Shown piece by piece: positions 50,950 through 59,776 of a DNA stretch of 64,000 nucleotides (position 1 is its first letter; each line of letters begins with the position of its first letter). Source of the DNA: Caldinitratiruptor microaerophilus. Lineage in GTDB: Bacteria; Bacillota; Sulfobacillia; Symbiobacteriales; ZC4RG38. Below the pieces are notes generated by a model. That model was not told where the DNA came from and did not search any database. It saw only the letters and a program-made list of their open reading frames with translations. The translations under genes and the position numbers were made by a program. Location: contig NZ_AP025628.1 in the NCBI RefSeq assembly GCF_025999835.1, positions 1,426,001 through 1,490,000 on the forward strand, in the 5' to 3' direction.

Positions 50950-51193
50950 AGTGAATCAGATCGTATTGTCATTTTGACGCTGTGTCAAGGGGGATGATGA
51001 CACCCAAGCCCGGCCCGTCACCGACGCAGGCCGTCCGCGCGGTGGGCCGGTCGGGTTGATCCGCAGTCCCGCCGGCCGGAGATCCCCTGCGTGGGCACCC
51101 GCCGGGCGGAATGCCCGCCGGGCGGAAGGAAAGGGACGAGCCGGGCACGAACGGACACGTCAGCAACCCCGACAACGAGGTGAAGGAACCGCC
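50950..51193. other. Short intergenic region
   Basis: A divergent promoter region is expected here. The frame of the TPR gene is open through most of it but has no coding character. Confidence 0.4.
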
Positions 51194-53134
51194 GTGGCAG
51201 ACGCGGATCGCAGAATGGCCCGAGCCGCCGGACTGCTGGAGAAGGGGCAGGAACTCCTGGGCCGCGGGGACCTGGCCGGGGCCGAAGCGCGCTTCCGCCG
51301 GGCCGCGCGGCTCTACCCGCTGCCGCCGGCCTACAACAACTGGGCGCTGTGCCGGTATGACAGCGGAGACCCCGCAGGGACCTTGCGCGTGCTGGAGCCC
51401 CTCTTGTCCGACCCCGCCCCCCTCCCCTTCACCCGCGCCCTGGCCAGCATGGCGGCCTGGGACCTCGGACGCCGGGATGAGGCCCGCACGCGCCTCCGGG
51501 AGTCAATCGCTGACCTGGACCGCGGCCTGGCGCGGCCGGACCAGCGGCCGCTCGCTATCCCCACGTCCACGTGGCTGGAGTACACGGTGATGGTGCTGCG
51601 GGCCGCCGGAACCCTGGGCGAGCATCGGCTGGTGCTGGAGCTGCACGCCCGCTGGCCGGGGCGGGACATGCCCGACCGGGGCTACTACGCCGGGGTGGCG
51701 CTGTGGAACCTCGGCCGCCACGCGCAGGCGGCGCGCCAGTGGCGCCGGGTCGACCGCCTCGACTGGCTGGAGCGCATGGAGGCCTACGCCCAGGTCGCCG
51801 AGATGGTCGACGCGGGGGCGCTGCCGCCGTTCCCGCTCGACTACCGGCCCCCGGTGGGACCCGATACCCAGGTCCCGAAAACGCCCGAAGAGGTGGAACG
51901 GTTCTCTGCCCGAGGTTCTGTGCGTCTTCACCTGCTTGCTGTCGCACTGATGGAGGGTTATCCCGACGCCCGGGCCGTCGTCAGCGGCCTGGTGCGCTGG
52001 GGCGGCGACTGGGGCCTGGAGCTCGGGCGCCGTCTGCTCCGGGCGAGCACGCTGCCGCTGCCGCTCAAGATCGCCGCGGCCCGCGCCCTGATGGATCGGG
52101 GGGCCGTCCCGCCGGACCGGCCCCTGGAGGTGATCCACGAGGGTCGCCCGGTGACGGTGCGGCTGCAGGCGTTCGAGGTGGTGCCCGACGACCCGGCGCT
52201 CGAGAAGGAGTACCGGGAGGCGATCCGGCTGCGGGACGCTGGGGAGACGGAGGCGGCCATCCGCCGGCTGCGGGCCCTGATGGACACTGGCCGCCTCTAC
52301 CCCCCGGCCCTGCTGGCGCTCGCAGGGCTCCACCGGAAGCGGGGCGATCTCGACGAGGCGCAGTCCCTGCTGGAGATCCTCGAACAGGCCTACCCGGACG
52401 AGCCCGCCGTCCTCCTGCGCCTGGCGGACCTGTGGCTCGACCGGGGCTACCCGGAGACGGCGCGGGCGTACGTCCGGCGGGTCGACGCCAAGCGGCTTTC
52501 CGAGCCCCTCCGCACCTTGCACCGGTACGTGCTGGACCGGCTCAGGGAGGCGGGGTCGGCCCTACCCGTGGTCCCGGACGTGCACGTGCTGGGGGACGTG
52601 TGGCGGGAGGAGATCGAGGACCGGCCCATCCCCCTCGACCTGACCCTGGCCCGCGCGCTCCGCTCGGTGCCGGTGCAGTGGCTCAACTGCACGGCTGCCG
52701 AACTGGGGGTCGAGGCCGTCCGGCGGCGCCGGGAGCGAGAGCAGCGGGTGGAGGCCGCCCTTCGCTCGCCCGAACGGCTGCAGGCGCTGGTGGAGGGGAT
52801 CGAGCCGCAGGCCCGCGAGGCCCTGCAGTTCCTGCTCGATGCGGGCGGCTGGGCCAAGGTGCAGGTCCTCACCCGCCGCTTCGGCCCCATGGACGGGGAC
52901 GGCTTCTGGTGGGACGAGCGCCCGCCCGTGTCGGTCCTGGGGCGGTTGCGCGCGCGGGGGCTCGTCTACGTGGGGCGCGCCCGACTGCCGGACGGGCGCC
53001 GGCATCGGGTGGCCGTCGTGCCGGTCGAGCTGAGGGACCTTCTCGCCGGGCCGGCCGGGGCGCAGGCGGCCGCGGCACGGGAGCGGGCGAGCGGCGAAGG
53101 CCGCCCGGAAGGGCCGGAAGGGGAGTCCTCTTGA
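51194..53134 (+). CDS. Tetratricopeptide-repeat protein
   Basis: I use GTG 51194 (GAGGTGAAGG upstream), giving 646 residues; the longer frame begins in unlikely sequence. TPR-like helical pairs fill the first 480 residues (LLEKGQELLGRGDLAGAEAR, PALLALAGLHRKRGDLDEAQ, PAVLLRLADLWLDRGYPETA). The last part (~540-630) looks like a winged helix domain (LQFLLDAGGWAKVQVLTRRF, GLVYVGRARLPDG). There is no signal peptide. It may bind partner proteins; no function is assigned. A piece of this gene is duplicated at 40496. Confidence 0.78.
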   Translation: MADADRRMARAAGLLEKGQELLGRGDLAGAEARFRRAARLYPLPPAYNNWALCRYDSGDPAGTLRVLEPLLSDPAPLPFTRALASMAAWDLGRRDEARTRLRESIADLDRGLARPDQRPLAIPTSTWLEYTVMVLRAAGTLGEHRLVLELHARWPGRDMPDRGYYAGVALWNLGRHAQAARQWRRVDRLDWLERMEAYAQVAEMVDAGALPPFPLDYRPPVGPDTQVPKTPEEVERFSARGSVRLHLLAVALMEGYPDARAVVSGLVRWGGDWGLELGRRLLRASTLPLPLKIAAARALMDRGAVPPDRPLEVIHEGRPVTVRLQAFEVVPDDPALEKEYREAIRLRDAGETEAAIRRLRALMDTGRLYPPALLALAGLHRKRGDLDEAQSLLEILEQAYPDEPAVLLRLADLWLDRGYPETARAYVRRVDAKRLSEPLRTLHRYVLDRLREAGSALPVVPDVHVLGDVWREEIEDRPIPLDLTLARALRSVPVQWLNCTAAELGVEAVRRRREREQRVEAALRSPERLQALVEGIEPQAREALQFLLDAGGWAKVQVLTRRFGPMDGDGFWWDERPPVSVLGRLRARGLVYVGRARLPDGRRHRVAVVPVELRDLLAGPAGAQAAAARERASGEGRPEGPEGESS

Positions 53135-53247
53135 CAAGCGGTCCCTCGATCTGGTAATTGTTGGAGTGTAGCGCCACGACCGGGGAGCGCGGGGTCAGCG
53201 GCCAGGGCGCCCGGATCGTCCGTGCGACCGCAGCTTCTGCCACCGTA
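53135..53247. other. Intergenic, convergent genes
   Basis: It contains GGCCAGGGCGCCCGGATCGT, also present at 48392. No clear terminator. Confidence 0.4.
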
Positions 53248-53805
53248 TCACGGCTCTCCGAAGAGCTCGGCAAGCCGGCAGGCGAAGCCGGGCAGCACGG
53301 GCTCCTCGACTACCGCCTCCGGCGCCGACCAGATCCTCGGTTCTTCGCCCGGCGCATGCCGCGTCAGGGTCCGGGCCTCGGGGTCCACGACCCATACGGC
53401 CCGCACACCGGCCTCCAGGTACTGGCGTACCTTCCGGCTCAGGTCTGGCTCCGAGGGGTCATGGACCTCGACCGCGAGGTCGGGCGGTACGGCGGTGAAG
53501 CCACGCTCGTCGCCGACGCGGGCCTTCCGCTCGGCGGAGTAGAACGCCACGTCGGGGGCGCGCAGGACGTCCGGCGAGCGGCGGAGGAGGAAACCGGGCT
53601 CACCGGCGAGGACCTCGCCCGACCGGGAGGCCACGACAAAGTTTCCGAGCAACCGGGCGATCGCGGCCGTTACCTTCCCGTGCCTCCACCCCGCCGGCGC
53701 CATGATGACCAGCTCCCCCTCGTCGATTTCGTAACGCCACCCTTCCGGGAGCCGGTCCAGTTCCTCCGCGGTCCAGGGCTTCCTCGTGCCGGTGCGCATG
53801 CTCAT
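53248..53805 (-). CDS. Uma2-family (DUF820) putative nuclease, second copy
   Basis: 185 residues, very similar throughout to the protein at 14729 (WTAEELDRLPEGWRYEIDEG, RAPDVAFYSAERKARVGDE, LAVEVHDPSEPDLSRKVRQY). The PD-(D/E)XK-like residues are kept. The copies differ at about a quarter of positions, an older duplication. Confidence 0.86.
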   Translation of the reverse strand: MSMRTGTRKPWTAEELDRLPEGWRYEIDEGELVIMAPAGWRHGKVTAAIARLLGNFVVASRSGEVLAGEPGFLLRRSPDVLRAPDVAFYSAERKARVGDERGFTAVPPDLAVEVHDPSEPDLSRKVRQYLEAGVRAVWVVDPEARTLTRHAPGEEPRIWSAPEAVVEEPVLPGFACRLAELFGEP

Positions 53806-53966
53806 CGGCCAGGCCCCCTTTTCTCCTCACTGCCAGTCTAACACGGCCGGGAAGCCGTCGCACGGTTTCGCCCGGGCCGGCCGTCCGTTCCCGGCTGCCG
53901 GGGGTCGCCACCGCCCGGGACTTGCGGTACCATGGGACGAGACGTTCTACGCGAGGGAACATCGCG

Positions 53967-56900
53967 TTGCTGACGGTTCACGGAAGCTACGTCCCGCACG
54001 GGCCGGGGGGATTCGTCTTCCTCTGGGCGATGGACCCGGAGGGGGAAGCAGACGCCGCTTGGCGGTCACTGGCCGCCCATCCGGCGGTGGCGCCTGTCCC
54101 CGTCCTCTACCCCGTCCTGCGCGGCCTCCCCTTCGCCAACACCCTCACCTGCGTGGTGTGGATGCCGCGCCGCGGCACCCTGGCGCCGGCACGGGTGACC
54201 GGCGTGGCCCTGTCACTGCCGGGCGCGGCGCAGTGGCTGCTGGACCTGGACCGGGCATTCCAGGGGACGGCGCTGCGGCCGGGCCGGAGCCTGCAGGTGT
54301 GGAGCACCGCGGCCAAGCTGCTCCTGGAGCTGCTGGCCCGGGGCCGGTTCCTGCCGGTGCTGCGAGCCGAGGCGGGGTGCCTGACGGCCGCCTGGCGCCT
54401 GGCCCCGCCGGAGCCGGCCGAAGCGGCCCGCCGGGCCGCGCTGGCGGCGGCGCTGCCCGACGTCTGCCGGGCCATCGTCCCGCCGGACCGCCAGTACCGC
54501 GCCTACCGCATCCCCACTCCGGAGGAACTCGTGGACGGATTCTTCACTGCCGGGGCGGACGCGCTCGCGCGTGACCTCCTGGCCGGAGCGCCCGCACCGG
54601 CGCCGGCCGCCCTCAACCCGGCGGCGGCCCAGCACTGGCTCCTGGCGCTGGTGGGGCCTCCGGGGCGGGACCTTCCCCCCGGGCTCCCGGACGCCGGGGA
54701 CCTCCTGCGCGCGGTGGACGAATGGACAGCCCCTGCCACCGGCCTCTACGGCCCCGGCCAGCTCCGGACCGGCCTGCGCCTCCTCCCCCCGGACCGGACG
54801 CGGCACGGGGGGTGGGAGGTCGAGCTGGTGCTGGAGACGCCGGACGATCCGCCCGCCATCCTGCCAGCGGCCGCCGCCTGGGACGGGCTGGGTGCGGAGG
54901 TCGAGATCGGCGGCCGGCGCTACGCCCACCCGGAGCACCGGCTCCTGACCGACCTCCCCGCCATGGCCCGGCTCTACCCGCCCCTCACGCGGCTCCTCGG
55001 GCAGACGGCCCCGTCGGCGCTGCCGGTCTCGGAAGACGAGGTGCTGGCGCTCCTGGAGGAAGGGGCGGCGCTCCTGCAGGAGGCGGGCTTCCCGGTGCTC
55101 CTCCCCGCCAACCTGGTGCGGCAGGGCGAACTGCGGGCCCGGCTCCGCCTGCGGCCGGTCGGGGAAGGGCCGGGGCGGTTCGGCCTCAGCGAACTCGTCC
55201 AGGTCGACTGGGAGCTGGCCCTCGGCGGCGCGCCGGTCGACCTCCGGGAGCTCGAGCGCCTGGCCCGGGAGAAGCGCGCGCTGATCCGGCACGCCGGGCA
55301 GTGGGTGCGGGTCGACCCGCAGGTGCTCGCCGCCGCGCTCCGCCACCTTCGCGGGTCCGGCGGCCGGCTGCCGCTCGGCGAGGTCCTCCGCCTGGCTGGC
55401 GGCGGGGCGGCGGCCGGGGGTGCCCCGTCCGGCGCCGGGACGGCGGTCGAGGTGGAGTCGGTCGAGGCCGAAGGCTGGGTCGCCAACCTCCTGGAGCGGC
55501 TGCGGGAGCCGGCCCGGATCGAGCCGGTGGCGCCGCCCGGAGGGCTTGCGGGGACCCTGCGCCCGTACCAGCGGCGGGGTCTGGACTGGCTGGCGTTCCT
55601 GCGGCGGTACGGCGCCGGTGCCTGCCTGGCCGACGACATGGGGCTGGGCAAGACGGTCCAGGTGATCGCCCTCCTCCTGCACGAGCGCGAGGAGGGCCTG
55701 ACGGACCGGCCCACGCTCCTGATCTGCCCGGTGTCGCTGGTGGGCAACTGGCGCCGGGAACTGGCCCGGTTCGCCCCCTCCCTGCGTGTCCTCGTCCACC
55801 ACGGGTCCGGACGGGCGGCGGAGGACGGCTTCGTCGCGGCTGCCCTCGCCCACGACGTGGTCATCACGACCTACTCGCTCCTGCCCCGGGACGAGGCGGC
55901 GCTCGCCGCCGTGCCCTGGGCCGGCATCGTGGCGGACGAGGCCCAGAACGTGAAGAACCCCGACACCCGGCACGCCGAGGTCCTGCGCCGCCTGGCCCGG
56001 GGGGCGCCCGGGCTGCCGCCGCCCGGATACCGCATCGCCCTCACGGGGACGCCGGTGGAGAACCGGCTGGGCGACCTCTGGTCGATCTTCGCCTTCCTCA
56101 ACCCGGGCCTCCTGGGAAGCCGGGAGGACTTCCAGCGCGCCTTCGCCGTGCCCATCGAGCGCTACCGGGACCCCGAGGCCGCGGCGCGCCTGCGCCGCCT
56201 GGTGCAGCCGTTCCTCCTCCGCCGGGTGAAGACGGACCCGGCGGTCGAGCTGGACCTGCCGGAGAAGATCGAGACCACGGTGTACACGACCCTCACCCGG
56301 GAGCAGGCCGCGCTCTACGAGGCCGTGGTCCAGGAGACGCTGGAGCGGGCGGAGCGCGCCGAGGGCATCGAGCGGCACGGGGCGGTGCTTGCCGGGCTCA
56401 CCCGCCTGAAGCAGGTCTGCAACCACCCGGCGGCCGTCACCGGCGACGGCGGCCGGCTGGAAGGCCGCAGCGGCAAGCTCGACCGGCTCACGGAGATGCT
56501 GGACGAGGTGGTGGCCGGCGGCGACCAGGCGCTGGTCTTCACCCAGTTCCCGTCCTTTGCGGAGCGGCTCCGGCCGTACCTGGAGGAGCGGCTGGGCTGC
56601 CCGGTGCTCGCGCTGGACGGGTCCACGCCGCAGCGGGAGCGGGATCGCCGCATCGCCGCGTTCCAGGCGGGGGAGGCGCCCGTCTTCCTCCTCTCCCTCA
56701 AGGCGGGCGGGGTCGGGCTGAACCTCACCGCCGCCAGCCACGTGTTCCACTTCGACCGCTGGTGGAACCCCGCCGTGGAGGACCAGGCCGCCGACCGGGC
56801 GCACCGGATCGGGCAGGCGCGGCGGGTGCTGGTGCACCGCCTGGTCACGGCCGGCACCCTGGAGGAGCGCATCGACCGGCTGCTCGAGGAGAAGCGGGCG

Positions 56901-56993
56901 CTCTCGGCCGAGGTCGTCGCGAGCGGGGAGGCGTGGCTCGGCCAGCTCTCCACCGAGGAGCTGCGCCGGCTGATCGTGCTGGAGAAGGAGTGA
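53967..56993 (+). CDS. SNF2-family helicase (HepA/RapA-like)
   Basis: 1008 residues from TTG 53967 (GCGAGGGAA upstream). The N-terminal ~500 residues form the SNF2-associated region of bacterial members. The motor then starts: RPYQRRGLDWLAFL, Walker A DDMGLGKTVQVIAL, motif II VADEAQNVKNP, motif III LTGTPVENRLGDLW, and in the second lobe LSLKAGGVGLNLTAASHVFH, DRWWNPAVEDQAADRAHRIG (motifs V and VI). All catalytic parts are present. Such enzymes translocate on duplex DNA and remodel protein-DNA complexes. It is followed after 11 bp by the SWIM-zinc-finger gene; the two probably act together. Confidence 0.95.
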   Translation: MLTVHGSYVPHGPGGFVFLWAMDPEGEADAAWRSLAAHPAVAPVPVLYPVLRGLPFANTLTCVVWMPRRGTLAPARVTGVALSLPGAAQWLLDLDRAFQGTALRPGRSLQVWSTAAKLLLELLARGRFLPVLRAEAGCLTAAWRLAPPEPAEAARRAALAAALPDVCRAIVPPDRQYRAYRIPTPEELVDGFFTAGADALARDLLAGAPAPAPAALNPAAAQHWLLALVGPPGRDLPPGLPDAGDLLRAVDEWTAPATGLYGPGQLRTGLRLLPPDRTRHGGWEVELVLETPDDPPAILPAAAAWDGLGAEVEIGGRRYAHPEHRLLTDLPAMARLYPPLTRLLGQTAPSALPVSEDEVLALLEEGAALLQEAGFPVLLPANLVRQGELRARLRLRPVGEGPGRFGLSELVQVDWELALGGAPVDLRELERLAREKRALIRHAGQWVRVDPQVLAAALRHLRGSGGRLPLGEVLRLAGGGAAAGGAPSGAGTAVEVESVEAEGWVANLLERLREPARIEPVAPPGGLAGTLRPYQRRGLDWLAFLRRYGAGACLADDMGLGKTVQVIALLLHEREEGLTDRPTLLICPVSLVGNWRRELARFAPSLRVLVHHGSGRAAEDGFVAAALAHDVVITTYSLLPRDEAALAAVPWAGIVADEAQNVKNPDTRHAEVLRRLARGAPGLPPPGYRIALTGTPVENRLGDLWSIFAFLNPGLLGSREDFQRAFAVPIERYRDPEAAARLRRLVQPFLLRRVKTDPAVELDLPEKIETTVYTTLTREQAALYEAVVQETLERAERAEGIERHGAVLAGLTRLKQVCNHPAAVTGDGGRLEGRSGKLDRLTEMLDEVVAGGDQALVFTQFPSFAERLRPYLEERLGCPVLALDGSTPQRERDRRIAAFQAGEAPVFLLSLKAGGVGLNLTAASHVFHFDRWWNPAVEDQAADRAHRIGQARRVLVHRLVTAGTLEERIDRLLEEKRALSAEVVASGEAWLGQLSTEELRRLIVLEKE

Positions 56994-57004
56994 GGGGCAG
57001 GGCG

Positions 57005-59227
57005 ATGGCGGCGGGTCGGGAACCGGAGTGGACCCCCGGCTGGTGGGGCCGGCGCTGGCTGGAGTACCTGGCGGATGCCTACGCGCTCGGGATGTCCCCC
57101 GGCGAGGCACGCCGCGCCCGGCGCAAGCGGGCGGCGGTCACGGTGCGGCAGGGTCTGGTGGTGGCCCGGGTCGAGCGGGGAAGCTCCGGCGACGTGGAGA
57201 CCGTCGAGCTGCGGGTGAAACGCCTCTCGCAGCGCGCGTGGGACCGGGTGGTGGCCATCGTCGCGGCGGACCCGGAGCTGGCCCGGGCGCTCTTGGCCGG
57301 GAACGTGGGCGCGGAGCTGGAAGAGCGGCTGCGGGCCCACGGAATCGACCTCTTCCCCCCGCCGGCCGGGTGGCGGGACTTCCGCTGCACCTGCTGGCAC
57401 AGCCGGCCCTGCAGCCACATGCGTGCCCTCGGGGCGCACATGGCCGACCTCCTCGACCAGAACCCCTTCCTCTGGCTGGAGGTGCTGGGCCAGCCCCGGG
57501 CAGAGCTCTTCGCCCGGGTCCGGGGCTGCCTCGCGGACGCCGCCGGGGCTGCGGCGGCGGTGTCCCCCCGGGCCGCAGGCCCCGGCCGGCGCGGCCGTGC
57601 GGGCTCAGGTCCGGGCGGGGCGGCCTCCCTCTCGATCGAGCGGTTCTGGGAGACGCCGGTCGACCCGGCGTCGATCCCGGTCCGCCCGGGGCGGTCGGGC
57701 GCGGCGGGCGCCCTCGTCCGGGCGCTCGGGCCGCTGCCCCTTCCGGACGAGGCGCAGGGGGTCTGGCTGCAGCCGCCCCCGCCCGAGGGACCGGACGAGC
57801 CGGCCGGGGCCGCGGGGGCCGCGCGCGGCCTCCCTTTCCGGGTTCCCCTCACCGAGGCCCTGCAGCGATACGCCGGACACGTGGGACGGCAGGCGGCGGC
57901 GCTCAGCACCGGCGAGGCGCCAGCGGTGCACCGGCCGTGGCCCCTCCCGGGACAACCCCTGCCGATCGGGGAGCGGCTGGCGCAGGAGGTGGCCGAGGCG
58001 GTATGGCAGCGCGAGGAGGTCCTGGACGTCGCCGACCTCCGCTCCGTCTGCCCCACCGCCGCCGCCCTCCCGCCGCATGGTGCCGCCGGGGCGCTGCGGG
58101 AGGCCCTGCGCCACCTGCCCCCCGACGTAACCGTGCTCGCCGGGAACTGGGTGGGCACCCGGTCCGCTGTCCTCACGGGGGCCACGTTCCGGCACGTGCT
58201 CACCTTCGACGAGTGGTGCTGCGGCGACCTCGACCTGGACGCCGACTGGGCGCGCGCCCTTCGCCTGGCGGGAGCGTCGCCCCCATTCACGGTGCGGGCA
58301 CTGGGGCGGGAATGGCCCGTGGGTGCGCCGGAGCGGCAGGGAGGGCGGGAGGAAGGCCTCGTTGCCGCCCTCGGCGCCGAACCGGGCGACGAGCTGTGGT
58401 TGGCGGTGGCAGAGCCGGCGGGGGCCGTGCTGGAGGCGCGCCGCGTGCCCCTCGCCGAGCGGAACCCGGCCGAGTCGGCCCGTGCGGACGCCCGCGCGGC
58501 CGAGGCGCTCCTGGCGCATGTGCGCGCCGCGGCGGCCGGAGGCCGGTGGCAACTCGGCGAGGCCGACGCGGTCGCCGTGCTCCTGGCGCGGGGCGCCTAC
58601 CGCGGCGGCACCCCGCCCGCCGACCTCTGGGTCCTCCCCGGCCTGGGGACCGGCCTCTACCACGCGCAGGGCACGTTCGCCACACCTGGAGAGCGGAGCT
58701 TCACGTACGTTTCTTACGGCTGGTACGCCTGGCCACCACCCCTGCCGGGCCCCTGGACGGCCCGGGGCCCGCGGGACTCCCGCCGGCTCCTGGACCGGTA
58801 CGCGGCCCGGGCCGCCCGGTGGGGGCGTGCCCCTCACCACGTCCACGGCAGCGTCACGCTGGTGGAACGCTGGCACGGCGCCTGGCCAGCGCCGCACGAC
58901 GATCCCGCCACGACGCCCGGGATCCTGTGGTTTCTCAGGTTCCTCTGGCTGGAGGCGCCACGGCTGTCCCGGAGCCTGCACCTGCCGGCCGAGGTCGCGC
59001 TGGGTGCCCTGGCGGAGTGGTTCGAGTTCCTGGGGGAGCGCCGCCCGGCGCTGCGGGATTCCTACCGCGCCCACGCCGCCGCCTGCACCCTGGTCGCCGC
59101 CTTCGACCACCGCCGGCGCACCCTGCCCTTCGACCGCCGGCCGGACGACCCGGCCGTGCGTGCCTGGCAGGTGGAGGGATACCGGTGGATCGGGCCGGCG
59201 CTGCTCGGGGGGGCGGAGGGCGGGTGA
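57005..59227 (+). CDS. SWIM zinc-finger protein partnered with the SNF2 helicase
   Basis: 740 residues from ATG 57005, starting 11 bp behind the helicase stop (GAGGGGCAGGG serves as ribosome site). Residues ~117-135 (FRCTCWHSRPCSHMRAL) contain the CxCx(n)CxH SWIM zinc finger, and the flanking sequence begins WWGRRWLEYLADAYALGMS, as in known SWIM proteins next to bacterial SNF2 genes. The remainder has no recognised catalytic motif. A DNA- or protein-binding specificity subunit is the usual guess. Confidence 0.9.
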   Translation: MAAGREPEWTPGWWGRRWLEYLADAYALGMSPGEARRARRKRAAVTVRQGLVVARVERGSSGDVETVELRVKRLSQRAWDRVVAIVAADPELARALLAGNVGAELEERLRAHGIDLFPPPAGWRDFRCTCWHSRPCSHMRALGAHMADLLDQNPFLWLEVLGQPRAELFARVRGCLADAAGAAAAVSPRAAGPGRRGRAGSGPGGAASLSIERFWETPVDPASIPVRPGRSGAAGALVRALGPLPLPDEAQGVWLQPPPPEGPDEPAGAAGAARGLPFRVPLTEALQRYAGHVGRQAAALSTGEAPAVHRPWPLPGQPLPIGERLAQEVAEAVWQREEVLDVADLRSVCPTAAALPPHGAAGALREALRHLPPDVTVLAGNWVGTRSAVLTGATFRHVLTFDEWCCGDLDLDADWARALRLAGASPPFTVRALGREWPVGAPERQGGREEGLVAALGAEPGDELWLAVAEPAGAVLEARRVPLAERNPAESARADARAAEALLAHVRAAAAGGRWQLGEADAVAVLLARGAYRGGTPPADLWVLPGLGTGLYHAQGTFATPGERSFTYVSYGWYAWPPPLPGPWTARGPRDSRRLLDRYAARAARWGRAPHHVHGSVTLVERWHGAWPAPHDDPATTPGILWFLRFLWLEAPRLSRSLHLPAEVALGALAEWFEFLGERRPALRDSYRAHAAACTLVAAFDHRRRTLPFDRRPDDPAVRAWQVEGYRWIGPALLGGAEGG

Positions 59228-59776
59228 TCCGCTGCCGCGCGGGACGCCCTGGGCGCCGGCCCAGAACTGGCATGCCGCCTGCGTCCGGGGTGGAGGCGAC
59301 CCCACCGGCGTACGGGTGCGGCCACATGGGCGGCGGAAGCGGCCGCACGGGCCAGACTGCGGCTCATGAGGCAAAATGTGCGAGTCAAGGTGGGCGCTTG
59401 ACTCGCACATTTTGCCTCTCCGCTCCCGTTGTGGGGTAGGTGGTCGACCAGAAATGAGGTTATGTAAACAGAAGAGCCGGTTTGGGACGGTCAGACCCGC
59501 ACCGGCACCCCCGGATGCCGGCCTCGGGGGGAGTGGTGGGGCAATGTCTACCACATAACGCAGAGCTTTGACTCTCCTCCGTTGCCTGTCAGAGGGTAGG
59601 TCGCCCAGTAATGGTATTATCTGGGTCTCGACTCTTCGGGTGCTCCCGCCGCCTTCGCCGGTTCAACCCCGTTGCCGCCGCAGCGCCCGCTGCCCTCGGA
59701 AACGTGTGCCGCGCGAACAGGGCCGGCGTCCGCGACGCCCGCCCCGGTGTGCGGCGTGTGCAGAGTGTGCAGGCCC
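59228..59776. other. Gap with hairpin and short repeats
   Basis: No gene is seen. Beyond the hairpin at 59368-59418, two similar stretches occur (GTAGGTGGTCGACCAGAAATG at 59437 and GTAGGTCGCCCAGTAATGG at 59596), and GGTTATGT (59458) is inverted as ACATAAC (59552). They could be remains of a small mobile element. Confidence 0.5.
59368..59418. terminator. Perfect 22-bp hairpin, loop of 7
   Basis: GAGGCAAAATGTGCGAGTCA plus AG (59368-59389) is repeated exactly in inverse at 59397-59418 with loop GTGGGCG. It lies between the convergent SWIM and gpsA genes (140 bp after the first stop). As RNA it would form a stable hairpin in either direction, so a two-way terminator is possible although no T-run follows. 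The length and perfection are unusual. Confidence 0.7.

Noticed and set aside
54213-57110. A 965-residue open frame on the reverse strand opposite the SNF2 helicase
   Set aside because: It is a mirror frame of very GC-rich coding DNA; composition is Arg/Pro/Gly-heavy, with no domain, and the opposite strand encodes a complete SNF2 motor.
57605-59554. Long reverse-strand frame (649 residues) opposite the SWIM gene
   Set aside because: Same mirror effect; no motif and no ribosome site, while the forward frame has a SWIM zinc finger.
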